From: Bradyrhizobium sp. JYMT SZCCT0180
GTDB lineage: Bacteria > Pseudomonadota > Alphaproteobacteria > Rhizobiales > Xanthobacteraceae
Length of the DNA: 64,000 bases
Direction of reading: 5' to 3'
NCBI RefSeq assembly: GCF_018130165.1
Contig: NZ_JAFCLZ010000012.1
Location: 124,001-188,000 of the forward strand
The position numbers were made by a program, and so were the translations under genes. Position 1 is the first letter of the stretch; the number at the start of each line of letters is the position of its first letter. Shown piece after piece: positions 45,762 through 54,583 of the stretch. The notes under the pieces were generated by a model, which searched no databases, was not told the DNA's origin, and was given only the letters and a program-made list of their open reading frames with translations.

Positions 45762-47084
45762 ATGACAGATCAAGTCATCAAATCCACTGGCGACCATCTC
45801 GACATCGCCGACGTGGAGCGGCGGATCAAGGCGATCTTCATCGGCTCGATCGGCAATCTCGTCGAATGGTACGATTTCTACGCCTACACTGCGTTTGCGC
45901 TGTACTTTGCGCCGGCGTTCTTCCCCAACAGCGATCCCGTGGTGCAGCAGCTCAACGCCGCCGTGCTGTTCGCCGCGACCTTCCTGATGCGGCCGCTCGG
46001 CGGCTGGCTGTTCGGCACCATCGCCGACCGCTACGGACGGCGGCTGTCGCTGACGCTGTCGGTGGTCTGCATGTGTTTTGGATCGCTGATCATCGCTGTC
46101 ACGCCGACCTACGCCTCGATCGGCATCCTGGCACCCTGCATCCTCGCACTGGCGCGCATCATCGAGGGCCTCAGCCTTGGCGGCGAATACGGCGCCAGCG
46201 CCACTTACCTCAGCGAGGTCGCCGATCCCAAACACCGCGGATTCTATTCGAGCTTCCAATACGTCACGTTGATCGGCGGCCAGCTCACCGCGATCATAGT
46301 GCTGCTATTGCTGCAGAAGGTCTTTTTGACGCCGGAAGAACTAAGGGATTGGGGCTGGCGAATCCCCTTTGTGATCGGCGCCCTGCTCGCGATCTTCGCC
46401 GCCGTGATGCGGCGGGGCCTGCACGAGACCGAGGCGTTCGAGGAGGCCAAGAAGATCAGCAAGCCTTCCGGCTCGATCACCGGCCTCTTGAAATACCCGC
46501 GCGAGCTGTTGCTGGTGGTCGGCCTCACCGCCGGCGGCACCGCGGCGTTCTACACCTTCACCACCTACATGCAGACATTTGTAAAACTGTCGGTCGGGCT
46601 CACCGAGGACCAGACCACGTTCGTGATCTTCGGCTCGCTGATCTTCGCGACGCTGCTGCAACCGATCTATGGCGCGTTGTCCGATCGCATCGGCCGCAAG
46701 CCGCTGCTGATCTTCTTCGGCGTCGTAGGCACGTTGGCGACGGTTCCGATCCTGACCACGCTGAAAGAGACCAAGTCGCCATTCACGGCGTTCCTGCTGA
46801 TCTGCGCCGCCTGGATCTTCGTCGCCGGCTACACCTCGATCAACGCGATCGTGAAGGCGGAGCTGTTCCCGACCAATGTCCGCGCGCTCGGCGTTGGGCT
46901 ACCCTATGCGATCACGGTCTCCGTGTTCGGCGGTACCGCGCCCGCGGTCGCGCTCTACTTCAAAACCCTCGGGCATGAGGACTGGTTCTATTACTATCTC
47001 AGCGGCATGATCTTTCTCTCGCTGATCATCTATGCGACGATGCGCGACACCAAACATGAATCGGCGATGCATCGTCACGAATGA
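45762..47084 (+). CDS. MFS transporter, metabolite:H+ symporter (KgtP-like) family
   Basis: A 440-residue twelve-helix permease of the MHS family. It has GSIGNLVEWYDFYAYTA in the first helix, RPLGGWLFGTIADRYGRR in the loop between helices 2 and 3, and IIEGLSLGGEYGASATYLSE, all diagnostic of KgtP/ProP-like proton symporters of carboxylates. The substrate is a carboxylic acid or osmolyte. The stop overlaps the start of the next gene by four bases, so the permease and the sulfite-oxidase-like protein are translated together. A short GGAG ribosome site precedes the ATG. Confidence 0.9.
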   Translation: MTDQVIKSTGDHLDIADVERRIKAIFIGSIGNLVEWYDFYAYTAFALYFAPAFFPNSDPVVQQLNAAVLFAATFLMRPLGGWLFGTIADRYGRRLSLTLSVVCMCFGSLIIAVTPTYASIGILAPCILALARIIEGLSLGGEYGASATYLSEVADPKHRGFYSSFQYVTLIGGQLTAIIVLLLLQKVFLTPEELRDWGWRIPFVIGALLAIFAAVMRRGLHETEAFEEAKKISKPSGSITGLLKYPRELLLVVGLTAGGTAAFYTFTTYMQTFVKLSVGLTEDQTTFVIFGSLIFATLLQPIYGALSDRIGRKPLLIFFGVVGTLATVPILTTLKETKSPFTAFLLICAAWIFVAGYTSINAIVKAELFPTNVRALGVGLPYAITVSVFGGTAPAVALYFKTLGHEDWFYYYLSGMIFLSLIIYATMRDTKHESAMHRHE

Positions 47085-47761
47085 CAGGTCCTGACATGAC
47101 CGACGACCCCGAGCCGCCGCCGGAGAGCAAGCTGACGCGCAGCAAGGAACGCTGGGCGCGTGAGGGAAAGTTCCTCACCGGGAAGATCACCCGCCCCGAG
47201 GACCAGCGCCTGCCGCCGGGCCAGCATCTGACGCGCGACTGGCCGGTGCTCGACCTCGGCCTAACGCCGAATATTTCGCGCGAGCGCTGGCGGCTCGACG
47301 TCTACGGCGCGGTCGAAAACCCCCTGTTTTGGAATTTTGCCGAGTTCAGCGCGCAGCCGCAGACGCAATTCCTGTCCGACATTCATTGCGTCACCACCTG
47401 GTCGCGCTACGACAATCAATGGGAGGGGCTTTCGACCCGCGACCTGCTGGCGGCGTGCCGGCCGCGCGACGAGGCAGCGTTCGTGGTGCTGCATTCGCAT
47501 GACGGCTACACCACCAACCTTGCGCTGGAGGATTTCGCCGCCGAAGACGCCCTGCTCGCCCACAGCTGGTCCGGCCAGCCGCTGGAGCAGGACCATGGCG
47601 GCCCGGTGCGGCTGGTGGTGCCGCATCTCTATTTCTGGAAGAGCGCCAAATGGCTGCAGAGCATCGAATTCCTCGATAAGGATGCGCCGGGCTATTGGGA
47701 AGTCCGCGGCTATCACAACCGCGGTGATCCTTGGGCGGAGCAGCGTTATTCCGGCGATTGA
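47081..47761 (+). CDS. sulfite-oxidase-like molybdopterin-domain oxidoreductase
   Basis: A 226-residue protein of the sulfite oxidase/YedY-like molybdenum-binding fold. The conserved Cys that ligates Mo lies in FLSDIHCVTTWSRYDNQW, followed by TNLALEDF and a C-terminal WEVRGYHNRGDPW. No Tat signal is present (the start is MTGPDMTDDPEPPPE), so it should be cytosolic, unlike YedY. The ATG at 47081 overlaps the permease stop (ATGA); the ATG at 47096 is another possible start. The electron partner and substrate are unknown. Confidence 0.82.
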   Translation: MTGPDMTDDPEPPPESKLTRSKERWAREGKFLTGKITRPEDQRLPPGQHLTRDWPVLDLGLTPNISRERWRLDVYGAVENPLFWNFAEFSAQPQTQFLSDIHCVTTWSRYDNQWEGLSTRDLLAACRPRDEAAFVVLHSHDGYTTNLALEDFAAEDALLAHSWSGQPLEQDHGGPVRLVVPHLYFWKSAKWLQSIEFLDKDAPGYWEVRGYHNRGDPWAEQRYSGD

Positions 47762-47792
47762 AACGAACTGGCTTTCTTGAAGATAGTGGCTT

Positions 47793-47909
47793 CATCCTTC
47801 GAGACGGCGCTTTGCGCCTCCTCAGGATGAGGTCTACTAGCTCAGGATGAGGTCTTAGATCCTCATGGTGAGGAGCGCGGCAACGCCGCGCGTCTCGAAC
47901 CATGTGGCC
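47793..47909. repeat. intergenic palindromic repeat, family A (copy 5, halves swapped)
   Basis: The element contains the same arms as the other copies but in reverse order: CATCCTTCGAGACGGCG ... CCTCAGGATGAGG comes first, then CCTCATGGTGAGGAGCG ... CTCGAACCATGTGGCC. The inner pair looks duplicated (CTCAGGATGAGGTCT occurs twice). This suggests recombination between copies. Confidence 0.8.
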
Positions 47910-47942
47910 GTGAAGATTGCCCACCATTAAGGGAGAACGCCC

Positions 47943-49166
47943 GTGCCGACCGAACGCTTTCAGTTTACCGGTGAAGGCGGCCATCAGCTTGCCGCGGCGC
48001 TGGACAAGCCCGACGGGGCGATCCAGGCCTATGCGTTGTTCGCTCATTGCTTCACCTGCGGCAAGGATGTGCTGGCGGCCAAACGCATCGCGACCGCGCT
48101 AAACGCGCGCGGCATCGCGGTGCTGCGGTTCGACTTCACGGGCTTAGGCTCCAGCGAAGGCGATTTCGCCAACTCGACCTTTACGTCTAACGTCGCCGAC
48201 CTCGTTCACGCAGCCGACCATCTGCGCGACACCCGGCAGGCGCCGACGATCCTGATCGGCCACAGCCTCGGCGGTGCCGCCATTCTCGCTGCCGCCGGGC
48301 AAGTTCCCGATGCCAGGGCGGTCGTCACCATCGCCGCGCCTTCTGATCCCGCCCACGTCACACATTTCTTCAAGGATCGGATCGAGGACATCCGCGCGCA
48401 GGGTAAGGTGGAAGTGCAGCTCGCCGGACGCCCCTTTCATATCAAGCGTGAGTTCCTCGACGACATCGCCGAGCATGGCCTGATGGCGCATGTCGCCAAA
48501 TTGCACAAGGCGCTGCTGATCATGCATGCGCCGACCGACGACACTGTCGGGATCGACAACGCGACGAATATTTTCGTCGCTGCAAAACATCCGAAGAGTT
48601 TCGTGTCGCTGTCCGGCGCCGATCATCTGCTCAGCAACAAGCGCGATTCCACTTATGTCGCCGACGTCATCGCCGCCTGGGCCGAACGCTATGTCGATCC
48701 GCTTCCAGCCCAACCGGCCGCCGAACTCGGCGAGGCACCGCGCAATGTGGTAGTGCGCGAGACCCGCGCCGGCAAGTTCCAGCAGACGGTCACCACAGGA
48801 CCGCACCAGATGCTGGCCGATGAACCCGTCGCCGCCGGCGGCCAGGACTCAGGGCCCGGGCCGTATGACTTCGTGCTGGCGGGTCTTGGCGCCTGCACCT
48901 CAATGACGATGCGGATGTATGCCGACCGCAAATCGCTGCCGCTCGATCGCGTCACGGTGACGCTGCAACACAAGAAGATCCATGCGGAAGACTGCGCCGA
49001 ATGCGAAACCCGCGTCGGCATGCTCGACCAGATCGACCGCGTGATCTCGATCGAAGGCGCACTCGACCCCGATCAGCGCAAACGCTTGATGGAGATTGCT
49101 GACAAGTGCCCGGTGCACCGGACGCTGACCTCGGAAATCCGGATCGTGACGAAGGCTGCGGAGTAA
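47943..49166 (+). CDS. fusion of alpha/beta hydrolase and OsmC-type peroxidase domain
   Basis: A 407-residue two-domain protein starting with GTG, with GGGAGAA just before it. Residues 1-250 are an alpha/beta hydrolase (FAHCFTCGKD oxyanion strand and GHSLGG with S108; GADHLL with the late His). Residues 265-407 resemble OsmC: the thiol pair is C318 in GACTSMTM and C389 in DKCPVH, with an extra C351xxC354. OsmC proteins reduce hydroperoxides or handle thiols; the hydrolase half may open an ester for the same substrate. The next gene, convergent, is a sulfur-type transporter. Confidence 0.86.
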   Translation: MPTERFQFTGEGGHQLAAALDKPDGAIQAYALFAHCFTCGKDVLAAKRIATALNARGIAVLRFDFTGLGSSEGDFANSTFTSNVADLVHAADHLRDTRQAPTILIGHSLGGAAILAAAGQVPDARAVVTIAAPSDPAHVTHFFKDRIEDIRAQGKVEVQLAGRPFHIKREFLDDIAEHGLMAHVAKLHKALLIMHAPTDDTVGIDNATNIFVAAKHPKSFVSLSGADHLLSNKRDSTYVADVIAAWAERYVDPLPAQPAAELGEAPRNVVVRETRAGKFQQTVTTGPHQMLADEPVAAGGQDSGPGPYDFVLAGLGACTSMTMRMYADRKSLPLDRVTVTLQHKKIHAEDCAECETRVGMLDQIDRVISIEGALDPDQRKRLMEIADKCPVHRTLTSEIRIVTKAAE

Positions 49167-49171
49167 CGGAA

Positions 49172-50230
49172 CTAGGCCGTTGCCAGCGGACGAACGCGGA
49201 GCGCGCCGCGCAGGCCGAGCGCGGTGCCGACCAGGATGCCGGCAACCGCGATCAACGAGGCCAGCGCCAGGGTCGAAAAGCCTGACAGGCCCTGCCCGAT
49301 CGAGCAGCCGAACGCCATCACGCCGCCGGCACCCATCAGCGCCGCACCACCGGCCGACCGCAGCATGTGCTGCGGCGATTGATAGCCTTCGAGGTGGAAT
49401 CGGCCGGTCGCCAGCGCGGTGATCAGGCTTCCCGCCAGCACGCCGCCCACGGTGGCGATGCCGAAATTCAACGTCGATCCCGTCGACAGCATGACATATT
49501 GCAAGGCATCCGCGATCGGCGCGATGAAGGTCAGCGACACCACCGGCGCCGGATTGAAGTCGTCGGCGCCGAGATAGCCGCTGGCGAACCAGCCGGCCGC
49601 GACCAGCAGGCCGACCACAAGACCGGCGGCGACCTGTCCCGGTGATTTCCGGAACGGTGCATGCGCGAACGCAAAGATGATCAACGCCGCGCTGATGACT
49701 GACGCGGCCACCATGCGCGCCGTGACGTCGCTCAATCCAAATGCCGATAGTAATGCGGGCACCGAATTCGCCGACGCCGTGGTTTGCGATGCCTGCACCA
49801 GGGCGATGCGTGCCGGAGCGATCAGGCCTTTCAGCGTCATCATCGCAAAAATGCCGAGCACGACCACCACCACGAAGGAACGGAGATTGCCGCGCCCGAG
49901 CAGCACCAGCGCGCGCGAGCCGCAGCCGTTCGACAGCACCATGCCGTAACCGAACAGCAAGCCGCCGAAGAACATCAGCGGCGCCGAGAACGACGGCTGC
50001 AGATAGATCGACTTGCCGAGATCGACGAGACCGGCTGCAGCGAGCAATTGCGTCGCGGCGACGCCGACGCCGATCGCCAGCGCGTAAGTGCGGGCCAGAC
50101 GTCCATCGCCCTCCGCCCACCAGCCGCGCAAGCTCGAGAGCATGCAAAAGCCGCTCAACAGGCCAACCGCGCCATAGATCAGGCCGATCACCAATCCGCT
50201 CAACACAATGACGTTCGCAGTGCCTTGCAC
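49172..50230 (-). CDS. YeeE/YedE (thiosulfate/sulfur transport) family membrane protein
   Basis: A 352-residue multi-pass inner-membrane protein with about nine to ten helices, containing two repeat halves. Cys residues in conserved positions are C29 (SGFCMLSS), C103 (SNGCGSRALVLLGRGNLRSF) and one near residue 306 (AFGCSIGQGLSG), matching the functionally important Cys pattern of TsuA-type thiosulfate transporters. It converges on the hydrolase-OsmC gene with only a few bases between them. Sulfur compound uptake or export is the family role; the actual species was not shown. Confidence 0.85.
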   Translation of the reverse strand: MQGTANVIVLSGLVIGLIYGAVGLLSGFCMLSSLRGWWAEGDGRLARTYALAIGVGVAATQLLAAAGLVDLGKSIYLQPSFSAPLMFFGGLLFGYGMVLSNGCGSRALVLLGRGNLRSFVVVVVLGIFAMMTLKGLIAPARIALVQASQTTASANSVPALLSAFGLSDVTARMVAASVISAALIIFAFAHAPFRKSPGQVAAGLVVGLLVAAGWFASGYLGADDFNPAPVVSLTFIAPIADALQYVMLSTGSTLNFGIATVGGVLAGSLITALATGRFHLEGYQSPQHMLRSAGGAALMGAGGVMAFGCSIGQGLSGFSTLALASLIAVAGILVGTALGLRGALRVRPLATA

Positions 50231-50459
50231 GGTAGTTTTTCCCTAAAGCCATCGGCGAAAACGGGTCGAGACAGCATAAATATGCTACAAACTCGACCTT
50301 TCTATAACGATGCTTGCATGGGGGCGCCACGGCAGCTGACAACAAAGAATGAAGCTTCCGTGCGGCGCGACAACGGGAGAATAAAACAATCGCCTCCAAC
50401 CGGAATGCGATTGGTTTCATTCCCTCGCTGAAGAGGAAAAATATCTGCCGGAAGCCGGT

Positions 50460-51464
50460 TTACACCGGCCGCAGGATCACACGGTCACGCGACGAACCCG
50501 CCACCGCCACGAAGGCGGCCCTGGCCTGTTCCAGGGAAAACATCGCGGCCGGCTTGATCGGGAACGGTTTGAGATGCCCGCTCGCAAAGCCCGGGCCCAA
50601 TTCCCTTAGCACCGCGCCGGTTGCGATCGACGACAGCCCGAGCGTATCGATGCCGACATAGGTGTGCTGGCCGCGATAGAACTCCAGAATGTTGAACTGT
50701 ACGATGCGGTCGACCGCGGCGATCAGGATCTGCCGTCCGCGCAACGCCAGCGATTTGTGCGCCGCCTGGAAATAGGGATCGCCGACGGTGTTGAAGACGA
50801 TGTCGGCGCCCTTGCCGTCGGTGAGTTCGCGCACCCGCGCCGCGACATCGGTCGCGGAGGCATTGATGATTTCGACCTTCGAATTGGCGTGGCCTTCATA
50901 AAGTTCGTCCTTGCGGACGACGCCGATCACGCGCGCGCCGTGCCAGCTTGCGATCTGCACCGCCGCCTGCCCGACCTTGCCGTTGACGCCCATCACCAGC
51001 ACGGTCTCGCCGGCTTTGGGAATGCCGGCGCGGCGCAGGCCTTCCATCGCGGTCACGAAGGGAACGCCGATACCGGCGGCCTCCTCCCACGAAATGCTTT
51101 TGGGCTTCTCCACCACCGCATCGGCTTCGACCACGAGATGCGTGGCATGGGTGCCGTCGCGGCGAATGCCGAGATCGCCGGACGAGCCGAACACTTCGCG
51201 CCCGATCGACCCCACCGGGCCGTCGATCACGACGCCCGCATAGTCGCGGCCCGGCGTGCGCGGAAACACCGCATAGGGCATCAGGCCGGTCGCAGCTTTG
51301 ACGTCGGACGGATTGACCGCGGCAGCCTTGACCTCGATCAACAGGTCGGTCGCGCCGCGCGACAGCGTTTGGGTCTCGATGACGGGCGCGAGCGAGGCCG
51401 CGTCGGCGACCTTTTCCAGGAGGCGCACGCAGCGGGCTTGAACAACTGGCTTCTCGGCAGGCAT
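50460..51464 (-). CDS. medium-chain dehydrogenase/reductase, quinone oxidoreductase-like
   Basis: A 334-residue NADPH-dependent MDR protein without structural zinc Cys. It has VKAAAVNPSDVKAATG and PGRDYAGVV near the start, a nucleotide motif VMGVNGKVGQAAVQIA, and the NTVGDPYFQAA segment. Relatives reduce quinones or enals. The gene begins 33 bases after the paaK stop on the same strand and so may be the last gene of the paa transcript, though it is not a standard Paa enzyme. Confidence 0.83.
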   Translation of the reverse strand: MPAEKPVVQARCVRLLEKVADAASLAPVIETQTLSRGATDLLIEVKAAAVNPSDVKAATGLMPYAVFPRTPGRDYAGVVIDGPVGSIGREVFGSSGDLGIRRDGTHATHLVVEADAVVEKPKSISWEEAAGIGVPFVTAMEGLRRAGIPKAGETVLVMGVNGKVGQAAVQIASWHGARVIGVVRKDELYEGHANSKVEIINASATDVAARVRELTDGKGADIVFNTVGDPYFQAAHKSLALRGRQILIAAVDRIVQFNILEFYRGQHTYVGIDTLGLSSIATGAVLRELGPGFASGHLKPFPIKPAAMFSLEQARAAFVAVAGSSRDRVILRPV

Positions 51465-51497
51465 GTATCGAATTCCTGATCTCGCGCGGATCAGCAG

Positions 51498-52829
51498 TTA
51501 CCCCTTCGGGCGCTTGTCGTAAACACGTTTCGCCTTTCCCAGCGATCGCTCCAGGGTTTCGGGGGCGACGGCTTTGATGCGGGCGGTGATGCCGATGGTG
51601 TTCTTGATGAAGGTTGCGACTTTTTCCGTGTGTGCGGGCAGACCGCTGCCGTCCCAATGTTCGGGGCGGGCTTCCGCCAGCACGGTCATTTCGTCCATGC
51701 GGCCTTCGCGCGTCAGTTCGATGATGAAATGCCCGCCGCACCAGTCGGTCGCGAGCAAGGCTTCCTCGATCTGGGTCGGGAATACATTGACGCCGCGCAG
51801 GATGATCATGTCGTCGGAGCGACCCGTGACCTTTTCCATCCGCCGCATGCCCGGCCGCGCCGTGCCCGGCAGCAGCCGCGTCAGGTCGCGGGTGCGATAT
51901 CGGATGATCGGAAAGGCTTCCTTGGTCAGCGAGGTGAAAACGAGTTCGCCCTTTTCGCCATCGGGCAGCACCGCGCCGGTCTCGGGGTCGATCACTTCCG
52001 GATAGAAATGGTCTTCCCAGATATGCAGGCCGTCCTTGGTCTCCACGCATTCCTGCGCGACGCCCGGGCCGATCACTTCCGACAGCCCGTAAATGTCGGT
52101 CGCATCCATATCGAAGGCCTGTTCGATCTCGACGCGCATCGCGTTGGTCCAGGGCTCGGCGCCGAAGATGCCGAACTTGAGCGAGGATTTTCGCGGGTCG
52201 AGCTTCTGCTTCTTGAACTCGTCCAGGATCGCCAGCATGTAGCTCGGCGTCACCGTGATGATGTCGGGCTTGAAATCGTTGATCAGTTGCACCTGCCGTT
52301 CGGTCATGCCGCCAGATACCGGCACCACGGTGCAGCCGAGTTTCTCGGCGCCGTAATGCGCACCTAATCCACCAGTGAACAGGCCGTAGCCATAGGCGTT
52401 GTGCATGATCATGCCGGTGCGGCCACCGGCAGCGCGGATCGAGCGCGCCATCACGTCCGACCATACGTCGATATCGGCCTTTGTGTAGCCGACCACGATC
52501 GGCTTTCCCGTCGTGCCCGATGAGGCATGGACGCGGACCATCTTCTCGCGCGGCACCGCGAACATGTTGAACGGGTAATTGTCGCGCAGGTCGGTCTTGA
52601 CCGTGAACGGAAATTTGGCGAGATCGGAAAGCTGCTTGAAATCACCGGGATGCACGCCGGCTTTATCAAAAGCCTTCTTGTAGTGTGCGACGTTGTCGTA
52701 GGCATGCGCCAGCGACCAGGCGAGGCGCTTTGTTTGCAGCGCCATGATCTCGTCGCGAGAGGCGCGCTCCGCGGCGTCCAACTCGGCGCGGTAGCCGCCT
52801 GCACTGGATTGAAGCTTGGTCGAAGCCAT
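51498..52829 (-). CDS. paaK: phenylacetate-CoA ligase
   Basis: A 443-residue adenylate-forming ligase making phenylacetyl-CoA from phenylacetate, CoA and ATP. The P-loop-like motif is SSGTTGKPIVVGYT, the central region has GAEPWTNAMRVEIE, and the acyl-binding and hinge portion includes YRTRDLTRLLPG and RSDDMIILRGVNVFPTQIEE. The ATG at 52829 opens the conserved start. It is in the paa operon, 29 bases after paaI. Related aryl-CoA ligases could be confused with it, but the surrounding paaABCDE set makes phenylacetate the clear substrate. Confidence 0.93.
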   Translation of the reverse strand: MASTKLQSSAGGYRAELDAAERASRDEIMALQTKRLAWSLAHAYDNVAHYKKAFDKAGVHPGDFKQLSDLAKFPFTVKTDLRDNYPFNMFAVPREKMVRVHASSGTTGKPIVVGYTKADIDVWSDVMARSIRAAGGRTGMIMHNAYGYGLFTGGLGAHYGAEKLGCTVVPVSGGMTERQVQLINDFKPDIITVTPSYMLAILDEFKKQKLDPRKSSLKFGIFGAEPWTNAMRVEIEQAFDMDATDIYGLSEVIGPGVAQECVETKDGLHIWEDHFYPEVIDPETGAVLPDGEKGELVFTSLTKEAFPIIRYRTRDLTRLLPGTARPGMRRMEKVTGRSDDMIILRGVNVFPTQIEEALLATDWCGGHFIIELTREGRMDEMTVLAEARPEHWDGSGLPAHTEKVATFIKNTIGITARIKAVAPETLERSLGKAKRVYDKRPKG

Positions 52830-52858
52830 CGCGTGTTTCCTCAAGGATCGTTCTTGTT

Positions 52859-53311
52859 TTATTTTGTCGTGGTACCGGGCAGCCACGCACCACCGATGGT
52901 GCGGGAATGGCCGCGGAATTCCGCGATCACAACGTCACCGGCGGTGACCTGCACATCGTAGATGCCCGATCGGCCGCTGCGTGAGATCTCGCGCGCGCTC
53001 GCCACCAGCACATCGCCGAGCTTGCCGGGCCGGATGAAGGTGACATGGCACTGCGCCGCGACTGCGCGCTCGTTATGGGTGTTGCAGGCAAAAGCAAAAG
53101 TGGAATCCGCCAACGTAAAGATGAAGCCGCCATGGGCGATGCGCTGGCCGTTGACCATCTCCGGCCTGACCGTCATCGACAGCGTCGCCCGGCCCGGCCC
53201 GATCTCGACGATCTGCATCCCGAGGCCCTTGCTGGCGTCGTCCTCCTTCCACATCGCGTCCGCACAGGCGCGCGCGAGGTCGTCAGGCGAAAGCGTGGCA
53301 TTGACGTTCAC
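52859..53311 (-). CDS. paaI: hydroxyphenylacetyl-CoA thioesterase
   Basis: A 150-residue hotdog-fold thioesterase. It has GQRIAHGGFIFTLADSTFAFAC, the family's active-site helix with the HGG motif, and VTFIRPGKLGDVLVASA in the sheet. PaaI removes CoA from dead-end ring-opened intermediates. It lies between paaE and paaK. A family D repeat of about 100 bases sits in the 190-base gap to paaE. The ATG at 53311 gives a typical length. Confidence 0.92.
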   Translation of the reverse strand: MNVNATLSPDDLARACADAMWKEDDASKGLGMQIVEIGPGRATLSMTVRPEMVNGQRIAHGGFIFTLADSTFAFACNTHNERAVAAQCHVTFIRPGKLGDVLVASAREISRSGRSGIYDVQVTAGDVVIAEFRGHSRTIGGAWLPGTTTK

Positions 53312-53400
53312 TGCGGTCTCCCTGTCGTCGGGCCTGTTGCAACAGGCCTCTTTGAATGCGGATAGTCTTTAGTGAAGCACCAAATGTGTCAACGCTCACT

Positions 53401-53501
53401 CCGTCATTCCGGGATGCGCCACTTGGCGCAGGCCAGGAATCCATACTCACGATCGTGGTTATGGATTCCGGGCTCGCGCTTCGCGCGCCCCGGAATGACG
53501 G
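53401..53501. repeat. intergenic palindromic repeat, family D (copy 2), inside the paa operon
   Basis: The arm CCGTCATTCCGGG pairs with CCCCGGAATGACGG, with inner AGGAATCCATA / TATGGATTCC. It is placed between paaE and paaI and ends exactly at the paaE stop codon. It could end or attenuate transcription or act on mRNA stability. Confidence 0.8.
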
Positions 53502-54581
53502 TTACACATGGTCGTAATCCACCACGACCCTGTCCGACACCGGCCGGGCCTGGCAGGTGAGGATGAACCCCGCCTTCAGTTCCCAGGGCTCCAGCGAATA
53601 GTTCACTTCCATCTGTGCGTCGCCCTCGACCAGCTTGGCGCGGCAAGTCGAGCACATGCCGCCCTTGCAGGCGAACGGCAGGTCCATGCCGGCGCGCAAT
53701 GCGGCGTCGAGAATGGATTCGTCCTCGGCCACCGGCACCTCGCGGCGCTTGCCGTCGATCACGAGCGAGGCCAGCGCCTTCGGCGGCGCGGATGTCTCGA
53801 CGATCTTTTTGGCGCGCGGCTTGCCGCCGAACTCGGAGACGAAGCGCTCGACGTGGATGCGATCCTCGGCAATGCCGATCTCGCGGCAGGTGTTTTCGAT
53901 GTCCTCGCTCATCCCCAGGGGGCCGCAGACGAAGACATGATCGACGCTATCAGCCGGCACCATCGAGCGCAGCAGCACACGCACCTTTTCACCATCGAGC
54001 CGGCCGTGCAGGATCGGAATATCCTGCTCCTCGCCGGAGATGACGTGGAACAGCGAAAGCCGCTGCATGAAGCGGTCCTTCAATTCCTCCAGCTCTTCGA
54101 GGAACAGCATGCTGTTGGTTGAGCGGTTGCCGTAGAACAGGAAGAAGCGGCTGTTCGGCTCGCGCGCCAGCACGCCCTTGACAATCGACAGGATCGGCGT
54201 GATGCCCGATCCCGCGGCAAAGCCGACATAGACCCGCGCCTGATCGGGCGCATGCGCGACGCCGAAGCGCCCGGTCGGCGTCATCACGTCGAGTTCGTCG
54301 CCGGCTTTCAGTTCATCCGCAGCCCAATTCGAAAACGCACCGCCATCGACCTTCTTCACCGCGATGCGCAATTCACCGTCGTCGGGGCCGGAACAGATCG
54401 AATAGGAACGGCGCACTTCCTCGCCGTCCATGGTCGTGCGCAGGGTCAGATATTGACCGGGTGTAAAGCTGTAATCTTTGGTCAGCTCCGCGGGGATCGC
54501 AAAGGTCAGCGACACCGCATCCGACGCTTCGCGGCGCAGGTCGTTGACGGCAAGACGATGGAAACGGGGTGTGAGGGACAT
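53502..54581 (-). CDS. paaE: phenylacetyl-CoA epoxidase reductase subunit
   Basis: A 359-residue reductase: an FAD-binding barrel (SFTPGQYLTLRT, RRSYSICSG), the NAD domain (FAAGSGITPILSIVKG), and a C-terminal 2Fe-2S ferredoxin domain (CKGGMCSTCRAKLVEG plus the later TC in FILTCQARP). PaaE supplies electrons from NADPH to the PaaABC oxygenase. The ATG at 54581 follows two bases after the paaD stop, so both are coupled. The longer frame to 54818 belongs to paaD. Confidence 0.95.
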   Translation of the reverse strand: MSLTPRFHRLAVNDLRREASDAVSLTFAIPAELTKDYSFTPGQYLTLRTTMDGEEVRRSYSICSGPDDGELRIAVKKVDGGAFSNWAADELKAGDELDVMTPTGRFGVAHAPDQARVYVGFAAGSGITPILSIVKGVLAREPNSRFFLFYGNRSTNSMLFLEELEELKDRFMQRLSLFHVISGEEQDIPILHGRLDGEKVRVLLRSMVPADSVDHVFVCGPLGMSEDIENTCREIGIAEDRIHVERFVSEFGGKPRAKKIVETSAPPKALASLVIDGKRREVPVAEDESILDAALRAGMDLPFACKGGMCSTCRAKLVEGDAQMEVNYSLEPWELKAGFILTCQARPVSDRVVVDYDHV

Positions 54582-54583
54582 GG

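Noticed and set aside
43000..48000. Possible CRISPR array from repeated CTCATGGTGAGGAGC strings
   Set aside because: The copies are kilobases apart, palindromic over about 100 bases and not regularly spaced; there are no cas genes.
48900..50420. 506-codon minus-strand frame spanning the YeeE/YedE gene
   Set aside because: It overlaps the real YeeE/YedE gene in a different frame and reads as low-complexity Arg-rich text.
50896..52464. 522-codon minus-strand frame over the MDR and paaK genes
   Set aside because: It is a frame shadow of two genes on the same strand; the real genes carry family motifs and normal starts.
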